The notes: a model not told the origin generated them from the sequence alone. Counted from the first letter of the stretch, positions 18,426 through 27,614 are shown. The stretch: DNA of 64,000 nucleotides from C-114 sp963745405 (GCA_963745405.1 CAVUWY010000002.1:1612001-1676000); one strand, 5' to 3'. Translations and numbers: made by a program.

Positions 18426-19133
18426 ATGACCGGGACAGCCGAGGACACCTTCGCGATCGAGACGCTGCGGCGCTGCGCGCTGTTCGCCCGGTTCAACGAC
18501 GATGCCCTCACGGCCTGCGCCCGCAGCCTCCGCGTCCGCCGCTTCCGCAAGAACGAGACGATCTTCCACCAGGGCGACCCCGGCGACTCCCTGTTCATCA
18601 TCGAGTCGGGTGCCGTGAAGATCGTCCTGCCGAGCCCCGAGGGCGAGGAGGGCGCGATCATCGCGACCCTCGGCCGTGGCGACTTCTTCGGCGAGCTCGC
18701 CCTCCTCGACGGCGCCCCTCATTCGGCGACCGCCGTCGCCCTCGAGGCCGCCGAGATGCTCGTCATGCGCCGGGAGCCGTTCGAGCAGCTCATCGACACC
18801 GACCGCGACCTGCGGATGGCGCTCTTCGCCGGCCTCACCGCCGAGCTCCGCCGGTTGACCGGCCACGTCGAGGAGCTCCACTTCCTCGACCTTCCGGGGC
18901 GCCTGGCCGCCCGGCTCGTGCGGCTCGCCGAGGATGCCCGGCCGAATGCCGCCGGCGACGTGGTCCTGGACTGGCCGTACACGCAGTCGGAGCTGGCCTC
19001 GATGATCGGCGGCACCCGGCAGACGGTGAACCGGCTCCTCTCCGACATGGTGACCGAGGGACTCATCCGCTTCGAGAAGGACACCGTCGTCATACCCGAC
19101 GTCGAGCGCCTCTCCCGCGCCGCCGCGCGGTAG
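18426..19133 (+). CDS. Crp/Fnr-family transcriptional regulator
   Basis: A 235-residue regulator: cyclic-nucleotide-binding domain (FHQGDPGDSLFIIESGAVKI, GDFFGELALLDGAPHSATAVA), dimer helix, then a winged HTH (TQSELASMIGGTRQTVNRLLS). The FGELALLDGAPHSATA stretch is close to the cAMP-binding phosphate cassette, with Ser where Crp has Arg-Ser/Thr, so the ligand is uncertain. No Fnr-type cysteines at the N-terminus. The ATG at 18426 starts the recognisable domain; the GAF gene follows after 51 bp, perhaps in the same operon. Confidence 0.9.
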   Translation: MTGTAEDTFAIETLRRCALFARFNDDALTACARSLRVRRFRKNETIFHQGDPGDSLFIIESGAVKIVLPSPEGEEGAIIATLGRGDFFGELALLDGAPHSATAVALEAAEMLVMRREPFEQLIDTDRDLRMALFAGLTAELRRLTGHVEELHFLDLPGRLAARLVRLAEDARPNAAGDVVLDWPYTQSELASMIGGTRQTVNRLLSDMVTEGLIRFEKDTVVIPDVERLSRAAAR

Positions 19134-19184
19134 GCGGCCGAGCCCGGTGCGCGTCTGCCGATCGAGTCCCCGCGGTCGCTGCCG

Positions 19185-19973
19185 GTGACCGACGATCGAC
19201 TGTCCGAGGCGGCGCTCGAGACGCTGCGGGCGATCGCCCTGCGGGCCGATGCGGCGCGACGCCTCGAGCTCGGGTCGGCCGAGGCGGTCCTCCGCTCGAT
19301 CGTCGACGCGACCGTGGCCCTGTTCCAGGCCGAGGCCGCGTCCATCGCCCTCTACGACGCGGCCACGGACAGCCTCGTCTTCCGGGTCGCCGCCGGGCAC
19401 CAGGGCCAGGGCGTCGTGGGACTATCCGTCCCGCCGTCCCAGGGGCTTGTCGGCTACGTCTACACGACCGGCCAGGCGCTGGCCCTGTCCGACGTCGCCC
19501 GCGACCGGCGGTTCGGGCGGGCGTTCGCCGAGCAGACCAGCTACGTGCCGCGCTCGATCGTGGCGGTCCCGCTCGTCGACGAGCACGGCACGATCGGCGT
19601 GCTCGAGGTCCTCGATAAGCGGGACGAGGCCGCCTTCAGCCTCCGTGACATCGAGCTCGCCTCGGTATTCGCCCGCCAGGCCGCGGTCGCCATCAGTGCG
19701 AGCCGGGTCGAGCGGGACGTCGGGTCGCTCCTCGGCTCGGTCCTCGCCACGCTGGCCGGCACGACTGAGGCCGCGCCATCGAGCGACGAGCTCGTGGCGG
19801 CCGCCACCGCCCGCCTCGGCGGCGACGACGAATCGCGCCTCTGGCAGCTCGTCGAACAGGTCGCCCGCATCAGGCGTGCCGACCCGGCCCAGCTCGACCT
19901 TGTCGCCGACATCCTCACCGTGCTGGGAAACCACGCCGAGCGAGCGTCGCGCGACCGCGGCCGGCGTCGCTGA
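19185..19973 (+). CDS. GAF domain protein
   Basis: A 262-residue soluble protein with one GAF domain at about residues 25-170 (ALFQAEAASIALYDA, LVFRVAAGHQGQGVVGLSVP, GLVGYVYTTGQALALSDV, SIVAVPLVDEHGTIGVLEV). The C-terminal 90 residues are helical with no output domain. It starts with GTG at 19185. Placed between a Crp/Fnr regulator and a subtilase with short gaps (51 and 22 bp), so the three probably share a transcript. Ligand unknown. Confidence 0.85.
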   Translation: MTDDRLSEAALETLRAIALRADAARRLELGSAEAVLRSIVDATVALFQAEAASIALYDAATDSLVFRVAAGHQGQGVVGLSVPPSQGLVGYVYTTGQALALSDVARDRRFGRAFAEQTSYVPRSIVAVPLVDEHGTIGVLEVLDKRDEAAFSLRDIELASVFARQAAVAISASRVERDVGSLLGSVLATLAGTTEAAPSSDELVAAATARLGGDDESRLWQLVEQVARIRRADPAQLDLVADILTVLGNHAERASRDRGRRR

Positions 19974-19995
19974 TCGCGCCGGGAGCGACTGCCCG

Positions 19996-20823
19996 TTGAC
20001 CGACCTCGACCTGCCGGCCTGGAGCGAGCCATTCGCCGCCGATCGGCGAGCGGGCCTCGTTCGCCCGGTCCCCTTCGGCTCGATCGACCGCGCCTGGGCC
20101 CTCGGGGACGCCGACGGAGCCGGCATCACCGTCGCCATCATCGACTCGGGCGTGGAGCGCGATCATCCGGCCGTCGGCGGCCGCCTCGTCCGGAGCGTCC
20201 GGGTCGAGCTCGGCGGGGAGGAGCCCGCGGTCGTCGACGATCCGGAGGCGATCGACGTCGTCGGTCACGGGACGGCCTGCGCGGGGATCATCCATTCGCT
20301 CGCCCCGGCCGCCGACATCGTCTCGATCCGCGTCCTCGGGCCCGACAATCGGGGCAAGGGAGCCGCCTTCGCCGCGGGCCTCGACTGGGCCATCGAGCAG
20401 GGTGCCAGCGTCGTCAACCTGAGCCTCAGCTCGAAGAGCGACGCCCTGTTCGCGGCGTTCCACGAACTGGCCGATGCGGCCTACTTCGCCAACGTTCTCC
20501 TGGTGAGCGCCGCCAACAACGTGCCCGGGCCGAGCTACCCGTCGCTGTTCGCGGCGGTCGTCTCGGTCGCGGCCCACGACGTCGCGGACCCGTGGACATG
20601 GTTCTACAACCCGGCCCCGCCGGTCGAGTTCGGGGCCTACGGGCTCGACGTCGACGTCGCCTGGCGTGACGGCGGCCGGATCCTCGCCACCGGCAACAGC
20701 TTCGCGGCGCCCCACGTCGCCGGGATCGCCGCCCTCATCCGGGCCAAGCACCCGGGGATCAGCCCATTCGAGGTCAAGGCCGTCCTCGCCGCCACTGCGA
20801 CACCGGTGACCCCGCCGGGCTGA
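19996..20823 (+). CDS. Subtilisin-family (S8) serine protease without signal peptide
   Basis: A 275-residue protease with an intact triad: Asp50 (AIIDSGVERDHP), His91 (VVGHGTACAGII) and Ser235 (ATGNSFAAPHVAG), plus the oxyanion asparagine region (VLLVSAANNVPGP). The only reasonable start is TTG at 19996, with GGGAG 10 nt upstream. Starting there, the protein has neither a signal peptide nor an I9 propeptide, so it is probably cytoplasmic, unlike typical secreted subtilases. It follows the GAF gene by 22 bp. The substrate is unknown. Confidence 0.87.
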   Translation: MTDLDLPAWSEPFAADRRAGLVRPVPFGSIDRAWALGDADGAGITVAIIDSGVERDHPAVGGRLVRSVRVELGGEEPAVVDDPEAIDVVGHGTACAGIIHSLAPAADIVSIRVLGPDNRGKGAAFAAGLDWAIEQGASVVNLSLSSKSDALFAAFHELADAAYFANVLLVSAANNVPGPSYPSLFAAVVSVAAHDVADPWTWFYNPAPPVEFGAYGLDVDVAWRDGGRILATGNSFAAPHVAGIAALIRAKHPGISPFEVKAVLAATATPVTPPG

Positions 20824-20843
20824 TCGATCCGGTCCCGGACATG

Positions 20844-20884
20844 ACGAGACCCCGGCCGATGGGAGGTCGGCGGGGTCTCGTTTG
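20844..20884 (+). terminator. Intrinsic terminator between convergent genes
   Basis: A long hairpin: ACGAGACCCC(G)GCCGA pairs with TCGGC GGGGTCTCGT, then TTT. It follows the subtilase and faces the convergent repeat protein, so it could serve both strands. Confidence 0.75.
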
Positions 20885-20921
20885 GGAGCCGGGTGTGTCG
20901 GGTCCGGCAGAGTGGTCCTGG

Positions 20922-21413
20922 TTATTCGCCCTTGCTCGATGGGCTCTTCATCGTCGAGAAGCTGTGTCCTTCGACGTCGTCCTCGTCCAATTCGCGGGAC
21001 GCATGGCCGAACTCGTCGCCCCGCGACTTGCTGCCGTAGCTCTCGCGCGACTTGCTGCCGTAGCCGTCGGGCCCGGCCTCGGGATCGCGTCGATGTCCTT
21101 CGACGTCGTCCTCGTCCGATTCGCGGGACGCATGGCCGAACTCGTCGCCCCGCGACTTGCTGCCGTAGCTCTCGCGCGACTTGCTGCCGTAGCCGTCGGG
21201 CCCGGCCTCGGGATCGCGTCGATGTCCTTCGACGTCGTCCTCGTCCGATTCGCGGGACGCATGGCCGAACTCGTCGCCCCGCGACTTGCTGCCGTAGCTC
21301 TCGCGCGACTTGCTGCCGTAGCCGTCGGGCCCGGCCTCGGGATCGCGTCGATGTCCTTCGACGTCGTCTTCGGTGTCGCGTGACTTGTTCTCGTCAGGCT
21401 TGATGTCAGTCAT
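20922..21413 (-). CDS. Tandem-repeat hydrophilic protein with four EDDVEGH motifs
   Basis: A 163-residue, highly charged and probably disordered protein. After MTDIKPDENKSRDT come three identical or near-identical 43-residue units, each beginning EDDVEGHRRDPEAGPDGYG and carrying YGSKSRES, YGSKSRG and DEFGHASRE, and a fourth EDDVEGH followed by a Ser/Lys tail. No signal peptide or TM. The opposite strand is open too, but the strong acidic/basic periodicity and the motif shared with two other small genes here support the minus strand. ATG at 21413. Function unknown. Confidence 0.68.
   Translation of the reverse strand: MTDIKPDENKSRDTEDDVEGHRRDPEAGPDGYGSKSRESYGSKSRGDEFGHASRESDEDDVEGHRRDPEAGPDGYGSKSRESYGSKSRGDEFGHASRESDEDDVEGHRRDPEAGPDGYGSKSRESYGSKSRGDEFGHASRELDEDDVEGHSFSTMKSPSSKGE
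20967..21353 (-). repeat. Three 129-bp tandem repeats
   Basis: Matching positions at 20967, 21096, 21225 and 21354 give a constant period of 129 bp (43 codons). The copies differ at only a base or two that I can see, which indicates recent expansion. Confidence 0.9.
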
Positions 21414-21553
21414 GTGCCGGGCTCCCGTTCCGTGCTATCTGCCGCCGTTCCCGCGTCGATGCGTCGGCCGGCTGCTGTCCTCCGCAGGGTACTCCGCGCT
21501 CGACACTCGATGACGTCCACGGGCGACGGCGGCGCTGTCAGGTTCGCGACAGG

Positions 21554-23267
21554 TCACCTGTCCTTCGTGGACCCGGGCGCCGCCGGGCTGGCCGTGCTCA
21601 CGGCGCGAAGCGCCTTGGCCGGAGCCCCGCGGTAGAGGCCGAGCAGGCGCGACGAGAGGTCGGGCCCGCTGCCGACCAGCTCGAGGAAGTCGGCACCCTC
21701 GAGCTCGAGGAGCCGGCCCGCGCTCCGGGCGGCGACGGTCGCCGAGCGCGGCGTTCCCGTGAGCAGCCCGAGCTCACCGAAGACATCGTCCCGTCCAAGG
21801 GTTCGCAGATATTCCGCCCCCGCGCTCGCTTCTTCGGTGCGGGACACGTCGAACTCGCCATCGAGGATCACGAAGAAGCGGTCGGCCGGATCGCCCTGGC
21901 GGATGACGACCTCGCCTGCCGTGGTGTCGCGGAACCGCCGCCGCCCGAGGATCGCCTCGAACCGGGCCGGCCCGACACCGGCGAAGACCGGCAGGCTGGC
22001 CACCCGGCGGAGGATCGCCTCGTCCGGATCCGGCGCCCGGGTACCGGCCGAGCCGATCAGGACGGCGGAGACGACCGCGGCGATGACCACGGCCATGGCC
22101 GATCCGATCAACACCCCGCCGACGCCGAGCGGTCCGGCCAGGGTCGGCACCGCGAACGCCCCCGCCGCGTAGGCGAGGGTAGCGACCGTGGCGATGACGC
22201 CGAGCGCTCGTCCCCGGACCGCGTCGGGCACGATCCGCTGGAAGATCGTCGCGTCGACCACCTCGACGGTCAGGCTGCCCGCCGAGGCGACGGCCATCGC
22301 CACCAGGGCCGGTCCGAGGGAGCCGACGACGCCGAGCACCGCAAGCCCGATGGCGAGCAGGATCGCCCCGCCGATGCAGGGCCGGCGCGAGCCTCGGTCG
22401 GAGGACGAGGCCGCCGGCGAGGATCGCCCCGACGACGCCGCCGACCCCGATCGCCGCGTTCAGGTAGCCGGTCGCCGCCTCGTTCGCCCCGAATGCCGAG
22501 CCGGCGAGGACGACGGTGAGGATCGACAACCCGCCGAAGGCGAACGAGCTGACGACGTTGAGGGTCCCCAGGCCGAGCAGCGGCACGAGGTAACGCCGCT
22601 CTGCGGCGGCGAGGACGGAGGTCGTCGGCGCCTCGGCGGAGCCCGGGTCCGCCGAGGCCGGCGGTTCGTCGGTTCGCCGGCCCCGAGGCAACCGCCACAG
22701 GACCACGGCCACGACGGCGAACGAGATCGCGTTGAGGGCGAAGGCGAGGCTGAGCCCGGAGGCGGCGATCAGCAGGCCGCCGATGGCGGGCCCGACGATG
22801 AAGGCGAGGTTGTCGAGGCTGGCCCAGGCGCTGTTGGCCGGCCCGAGCCGTGATTCGTCGCCGACGAGGGTCGGCAGGAAGGCTCCGATCGTCGGGCCGA
22901 AGAAGGACGAGAAGCAGGTCGCCAGGATCGACAGGGCGACGATCGCCCACAGCGGTCCGTCGACCGCGACGAGGATGGCCAGGGCGACCATGATCGTGCC
23001 CCGGGCGATGTCGGTCGAGAGGAGCACGAGCCGCCGGTCGTAGTGGTCGGCGATGTAGCCGGCCGGTACCGAGAAGACGACGTAGGGAAGGACGCGGGCC
23101 GCCCCGACGATGCCGAGGAGGGTCGCGTCGTTGCTTCGCTCGTAGACGACGACGAGCAGCGCGACGAGGTAGAGCCAGTCGCCGATCGAGCTGATGAACT
23201 CGCCGACGAGCAGGCGGACGAGCGCCCCGTCGACGCGCAGCGAGGCATAGGCTCGGAGGATGGCCAC
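21554..23267 (-). CDS. MFS transporter fused to a cyclic-nucleotide-binding domain, frameshifted
   Basis: The N-terminal 400 residues are a twelve-TM major facilitator (EFISSIGDWLYLVALLVVV, motif-A-like AGYIADHYDRRLV, FLPTLVGDESRLGPANS). The C-terminal 150 residues are a cNMP-binding domain (VIRQGDPADRFFVILDGEFDV, DDVFGELGLLTGTPRSATV). The frame shifts once near 22380, within the transporter half, and both parts read well, so a real fusion broken by a sequence error is the simplest view. GTG start at 23267, 3 bp after the ogt stop. The nucleotide domain may gate transport; the cargo is unknown. Confidence 0.86.
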
Positions 23268-23270
23268 CCG

Positions 23271-23879
23271 TCAGCCCACGAACGAGGTCGCCGGCAGGCG
23301 CACCCCCTCGAGGGCGAGCAGCTCGCGCTTGATCGCCAGGAGCCGGTCCCGCTCCCCCCACCAGCCGCCGCCGTAGCCGCCGAGCGAGCCGTCGCCGGCG
23401 ATCACCCGATGGCAGGGGATGAGGAGCCCGATCGGGTTGCGGCCGACGGCCGCGCCGGCGGCCCGGGCGGCGCCTCGCGAGCCGACGAGGCCGGCCAGGC
23501 GACCGTAGCTCGTGACGTGCCCGTACGGGAGCTGCCGGACGGCGGCGAGGACGCGGCGGTCCCAGGCTGACCCGACCCGCAGGTCGATGGGGATGGCCTC
23601 GAACGAGGACGGATCGCCGCCGAGGTAGCCCTCGATCGCCGTGGCGATCCGGTCCAGGTAGGACCGGACTCGTGGCGCCGTCGCCCGCCCGACCGGGACG
23701 ACCTCGTGGTGGAGACGGCGTTCGAGCGAGGTCGTGAAGACCGGCTCCGGGCTCATCACCTCGAGGGCGACGACCCCGTCCGCCGACGCGGCGACGTGGA
23801 TCGGACCCCACGGTGCTTCGACCGCCGCGAAGGAGATCGGCGCGTGCGTCCGGTCGGGCTCGGATCGGGCGGTGGGCAC
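23271..23879 (-). CDS. ogt: Methylated-DNA-protein-cysteine methyltransferase
   Basis: Repairs O6-methylguanine by suicidal transfer to its own cysteine. The active site IPCHRVIAGDGSLGGYGGG is split by the conserved PCHRV, with the upstream helix-turn-helix VTSYGRLAGLVGSRGAARA and NPIG. 202 residues from the GTG at 23879, which follows the usual length of the family; the frame is open further upstream but overlaps the copA promoter. It is the first gene of a two-gene unit with the MFS fusion and is divergent from copA. Confidence 0.92.
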   Translation of the reverse strand: MPTARSEPDRTHAPISFAAVEAPWGPIHVAASADGVVALEVMSPEPVFTTSLERRLHHEVVPVGRATAPRVRSYLDRIATAIEGYLGGDPSSFEAIPIDLRVGSAWDRRVLAAVRQLPYGHVTSYGRLAGLVGSRGAARAAGAAVGRNPIGLLIPCHRVIAGDGSLGGYGGGWWGERDRLLAIKRELLALEGVRLPATSFVG

Positions 23880-23969
23880 GGCTCGGAGTGTACGACCGCG
23901 CGGGCCGGCCGGAGGCGGGCGACGGCACGCTCGCCCTTTGGGCCGGGTCGTCCAGGGGCCCCGGATGGT

Positions 23970-23986
23970 ATACTCCCGGGGAGTAT
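23970..23986 (+). promoter_or_regulatory. Copper-type operator over the copA -10 box and start codon
   Basis: A perfect inverted repeat, ATACTCCC-G-GGGAGTAT, of the G/C-tract kind bound by CsoR-type copper repressors. It overlaps a TATACT -10 box (23969-23974) and the first two bases of the copA ATG (23985). Repressor binding there would block transcription of a nearly leaderless mRNA. No csoR gene is present in the window. Confidence 0.6.
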
Positions 23987-26297
23987 GCAGGATCGAGCCC
24001 CCACTCTCGCCCCCTCGCCCGCCGCGTATGCCGCCGAGCTGCAGCTGCCGATCGCCGGCATGACCTGCGCCAGCTGCGTCAATCGGATCGAGCGATACCT
24101 CAAGAGGACGCCGGGCGTCGAGACCGCCTCGGTCAACCTCGCGACCGAGGTCGCCACGATCCGATACCTGCCGGACCTCGCCGGCAGGGCCGAATTCGTC
24201 GACGCCGTCGAGGCCGCGGGCTACGAGGTCCGGCCGGCCCGGGACGCCATCGCCTCGGCCGGTCCGGCCTCGCTGTCGGTCGTCGCCTCCGCCGCGGCCG
24301 CGGATGCCGCCGAGCGCGCTCGCGAGGCGCACGGGCTCCTCGTCGAGGCCCTCGTCTCGATCGCCGTCGCCCTGGGGATCATGGTCCTCATGTTCTGGCC
24401 GCAGACCGCCCTCGGCCTGACCGAGCTGAACCGGATCGCGCTGATCCCGGCCACCATCGTCCAGCTGTGGCCGGGCGCGCGCTTCTACCGGCCGGCCTGG
24501 CGGGCGTTCCGCCACGGCGCCGCCAACATGGACACGCTCGTCGCGGTCGGCACGTCGGCGGCCTGGGGCTACAGCGTCGTCGTGACCATCTGGCCGGCCA
24601 CGGTCGTGTCGGCCGGTTTCGAGCCGATGACGTACTTCGACGCCGCCGCCATCGTCATCGGCCTCGTCCTCCTCGGCCGCTGGCTCGAATCGCGGGCCAA
24701 GAGCCGCATGACCGGGGCGATCCAGGGCCTCCTCCAGCTCGCCCCGGCGTCGGCCCGACGGGTCGGCTCGGACGGCGACGAGGAGATCAGGCTCGAGTCG
24801 GTGGTCGCCGGCGACCTGCTCCGGGTCCGGCCCGGCGAGCGGATCCCGATCGACGGCGTGATCGTCGAGGGCTCATCGGCCATCGACGAGTCGATGCTCA
24901 CCGGGGAGTCGCTGCCGGTCGATCGGTCGCCCGGCGACGCGGTGATCGGAGCGACCGTGAACACGACCGGGTCGTTCGTCATGCGGGCGACACGGGTCGG
25001 CTCGGACACGGCCCTGGCCCGGATCGTCGAGCTCGTCGAGCGGGCCCAGGGCAGCAAGGCCCCGATCCAACGGACGGCCGACCGGATCGCCGAGGTGTTC
25101 GTGCCGGCGGTGCTCGTCATCGCCGCCGCCACGTTCGCCATCTGGTTCGCCCTCGGACCCGAACCGCGGCTCACGTTCGCGCTCGTCTCGGCGATCGCCG
25201 TCCTCGTCATCGCCTGTCCCTGCGCGATGGGACTCGCCACCCCGACGGCGATCATGGTCGCGACCGGCCGCGGAGCCGGGTCGGGCATCCTCATCGACGG
25301 CGGCGAGGCGCTCGAATCGGCCGGCCGCATCGATACCGTCCTGCTCGACAAGACGGGCACGCTCACGATGGGCCGGCCGTCGGTCGTCGAGATCGTGCCG
25401 GCCGTCGGCTGGGACGTCGGAGCGGTGCTCGACCTGGCCGGTTCTGCCGAGCGCGGCAGCGAGCATCCACTCGGCGCTGCGATCCTCGAGCGGGCCCGGG
25501 CCGACGGTCGCGGCGATCTGTCCGTCGAGGCGTTCGTGGCCCATGCCGGGCACGGCGTCGAGGCGACGATCGGGGGCCGTGCGGTCATCGTCGGCAGCGA
25601 GCGATCCCTCGTCGAGCGCGACATCCACACCGACGTCCTGGCCGCCGATCGTGATCGGGCGGCCGCCGAGGGATGGACGGCCGCCTGGCTGGCGGTCGAT
25701 GGCCGGGTGGCGGGGCTTCTCCTCCTCGTCGATCCGCTCAAGCCGGAGGCGGCGACCGGGATCGCCCGACTGCGCGACCTGGGCCTCGATCCGTGGCTCG
25801 TCACCGGGGACGCCCGACTCACCGCGGAATCGATCGGCCGGAGGGCCGGTTTCGCCGCCGATCATGTCCTCGCCGAGGTGCTGCCGGCCGAGAAGGCGGC
25901 CACGGTCGAGCGGTTCCAGCTCGCCGGCAAGCGGGTGGCGATGGTCGGCGACGGCATCAACGACGCCCCGGCCCTCGCCCGGGCGGACCTCGGTATCGCC
26001 ATCGGGACCGGCGCCGACGTGGCCATCGAGGCGTCCGACGTGACCCTCGTCGGCGGCGATCCGCGGCTCGTCGCGTCGGCGGTCGACCTGTCGCGGCGGA
26101 CGCTCACGGTGATCCGCCAGAACCTGTTCTGGGCGTTCGCCTACAACGTGGTCCTCATCCCGGTCGCTGCCGGCGCGCTGTATCCGGCGTTCGGCATCAC
26201 CCTGAGCCCGGGTATCGCCGCCGGCGCGATGGCGCTCTCGTCGCTGAGCGTGGTCGCGAACTCGCTCCGCCTGCGGCGGGTCGAGGTCGGTCCCTGA
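23985..26297 (+). CDS. copA: Copper-translocating P1B-type ATPase
   Basis: Exports Cu(I) across the membrane. A 770-residue intact protein: one HMA domain (IAGMTCASCVNRIERYL, residues about 20-85), eight TM segments, actuator motif TGES (MLTGESLPV), the CPC metal site (IACPCAMGLATPTA), phosphorylation motif DKTGTLT, HP motif (SEHPLGAAI) and GDGINDAPALA. Start at ATG 23985 immediately after the TATACT box; no ribosome site at the right distance, consistent with a leaderless mRNA. The stop is directly back-to-back with the fabF stop on the other strand. Confidence 0.95.
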   Translation: MQDRAPTLAPSPAAYAAELQLPIAGMTCASCVNRIERYLKRTPGVETASVNLATEVATIRYLPDLAGRAEFVDAVEAAGYEVRPARDAIASAGPASLSVVASAAAADAAERAREAHGLLVEALVSIAVALGIMVLMFWPQTALGLTELNRIALIPATIVQLWPGARFYRPAWRAFRHGAANMDTLVAVGTSAAWGYSVVVTIWPATVVSAGFEPMTYFDAAAIVIGLVLLGRWLESRAKSRMTGAIQGLLQLAPASARRVGSDGDEEIRLESVVAGDLLRVRPGERIPIDGVIVEGSSAIDESMLTGESLPVDRSPGDAVIGATVNTTGSFVMRATRVGSDTALARIVELVERAQGSKAPIQRTADRIAEVFVPAVLVIAAATFAIWFALGPEPRLTFALVSAIAVLVIACPCAMGLATPTAIMVATGRGAGSGILIDGGEALESAGRIDTVLLDKTGTLTMGRPSVVEIVPAVGWDVGAVLDLAGSAERGSEHPLGAAILERARADGRGDLSVEAFVAHAGHGVEATIGGRAVIVGSERSLVERDIHTDVLAADRDRAAAEGWTAAWLAVDGRVAGLLLLVDPLKPEAATGIARLRDLGLDPWLVTGDARLTAESIGRRAGFAADHVLAEVLPAEKAATVERFQLAGKRVAMVGDGINDAPALARADLGIAIGTGADVAIEASDVTLVGGDPRLVASAVDLSRRTLTVIRQNLFWAFAYNVVLIPVAAGALYPAFGITLSPGIAAGAMALSSLSVVANSLRLRRVEVGP

Positions 26298-27572
26298 TCA
26301 GTCCGAGAAGCGGCGGAAGACGGCGACAGCGTTCTGGCCGCCGAACCCGAAGCCGTTGATCATCGCCGTGTCGACCCGTGCCCGGCGCTTGACCAGCGGG
26401 ACGTAGTCGAGGTTGCACTCCGGGAGGTCGGGGTTCTCGAGGTTCGCGGTGGGCGGGATCCAGCCCTCCCGGATCGCCCCGATCGCGGTCAGCGCCGAGA
26501 CCGCCCCGGCCGCGCCGAGGAGGTGGCCCACCATCGACTTGGGTGAGCTGACCGGGACGGTCTGGGCCCGTTCGCCGAAGGCCGCCTTGATCGCCCGTGT
26601 CTCGGTCACATCGTTCAGCGGCGTCGAAGTCCCGTGGGCGACGATGTAGTCGATGTCGGTCGGGCCGACCTCGGCATCTGCCATCGCCCGTCGCATCGCC
26701 ATCGTCGCGCCCCGCCCGGTCGGTTCCGGCGCGCTGATGTGGTAGGCGTCGGCCGTCAGCGAGGCGCCGAGGACCTCGGCCTGGATGCGGTCCCCCGCGC
26801 CGCGCTCGAGGGCGTGGGCCACCGATTCGATCACGACGCAGGCCGCACCCTCGCCGAACAGGAAGCCGTCGCGGTCGCGGTCGAACGGCCGCGAGGCGTG
26901 GGTCGGGTCGTCGTTCCGCTTCGAAAGTGCCCCCATGTTGCCGAGGGCCGCGAAGGCGACCGGCAGGAGCGGCGCCTCCGAGCCGCCGGCGATGATCACG
27001 TCGCACTCACCGGAGCGGATCAGGCGCAGGGCGTCCTGGAAGGCGATGACGCTGCTGGCGCAGGCGGCGACCTGGGTGATGACGGGCCCGGTCAGGCCGT
27101 ACTTCATGCTGACGAGCGCCGCCGCCATCGATCCCGACAGGGCCGGGATGGCGAACGGGCTCACCTGGCCCGGTCCCTTCTCGGCCAGGGTGGCGGTCCC
27201 ATCGATGACCTGTTCCATGCCGCCGCCGCCGGTGTTGATGACGACGCCGACCCGGTCGCGCCGTTCGGGCGACCAGTCGGTGAAGTCCAGGCCCGAGTGG
27301 GCCACCGCCTCGGCCGACGCCGCCATTGCGAAGTGGATGAAGCGGCTCATCCGGCGGGCCATCTTCCGGTCGAGTGCGGTCGACGGGTCGAAGTCCTTCA
27401 CCTCGGCGGCGATGCGGACGTCGAAGCCGGTCGGGTCGAAGCTCGTGATCGGGCCGCCGCCCGATACGCCCGCCATGAGGTTCGTCCAGAAGGTCGTCGC
27501 GTCGTTGCCGATCGGCGTCACGGCGCCGAGGCCGGTCACGACGGCTCGACGAGCGGGATCAGTCACGGGCAC
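26298..27572 (-). CDS. fabF: Beta-ketoacyl-ACP synthase II
   Basis: Condenses malonyl-ACP with acyl-ACP in fatty acid elongation. A 424-residue protein with the complete Cys-His-His triad: VAACASSVIAF, VAHGTSTPLND and SMVGHLLGAAG, and the C-terminal NGFGFGGQNAV. GTG start at 27572; a TAGAAT box lies 37 bp upstream, so it may be transcribed separately as well as from fabD. It is the second of two fabF-type genes in tandem, both with full active sites. Confidence 0.92.
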   Translation of the reverse strand: MPVTDPARRAVVTGLGAVTPIGNDATTFWTNLMAGVSGGGPITSFDPTGFDVRIAAEVKDFDPSTALDRKMARRMSRFIHFAMAASAEAVAHSGLDFTDWSPERRDRVGVVINTGGGGMEQVIDGTATLAEKGPGQVSPFAIPALSGSMAAALVSMKYGLTGPVITQVAACASSVIAFQDALRLIRSGECDVIIAGGSEAPLLPVAFAALGNMGALSKRNDDPTHASRPFDRDRDGFLFGEGAACVVIESVAHALERGAGDRIQAEVLGASLTADAYHISAPEPTGRGATMAMRRAMADAEVGPTDIDYIVAHGTSTPLNDVTETRAIKAAFGERAQTVPVSSPKSMVGHLLGAAGAVSALTAIGAIREGWIPPTANLENPDLPECNLDYVPLVKRRARVDTAMINGFGFGGQNAVAVFRRFSD

Positions 27573-27608
27573 GCTCGCTCACCTTCCTCACAGAATGGAT
27601 CGCCGCCA

Positions 27609-27614
27609 ATTCTA
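27609..27614 (-). promoter_or_regulatory. Candidate -10 box (TAGAAT) for the downstream fabF
   Basis: TAGAAT on the minus strand in GCTAGAATTGG, in the 103-bp gap between the two ketosynthase genes, 37 bp before the GTG at 27572. Confidence 0.4.

Noticed and set aside
20967..21353. CRISPR array
   Set aside because: Repeats are directly adjacent 129-bp coding units without unique spacers; no cas genes.
20882..21403. Plus-strand ORFs opposite the EDDVEGH protein
   Set aside because: They are rich in Arg, Leu and Ala without a start signal, and the motif shared with two other genes is on the minus strand.
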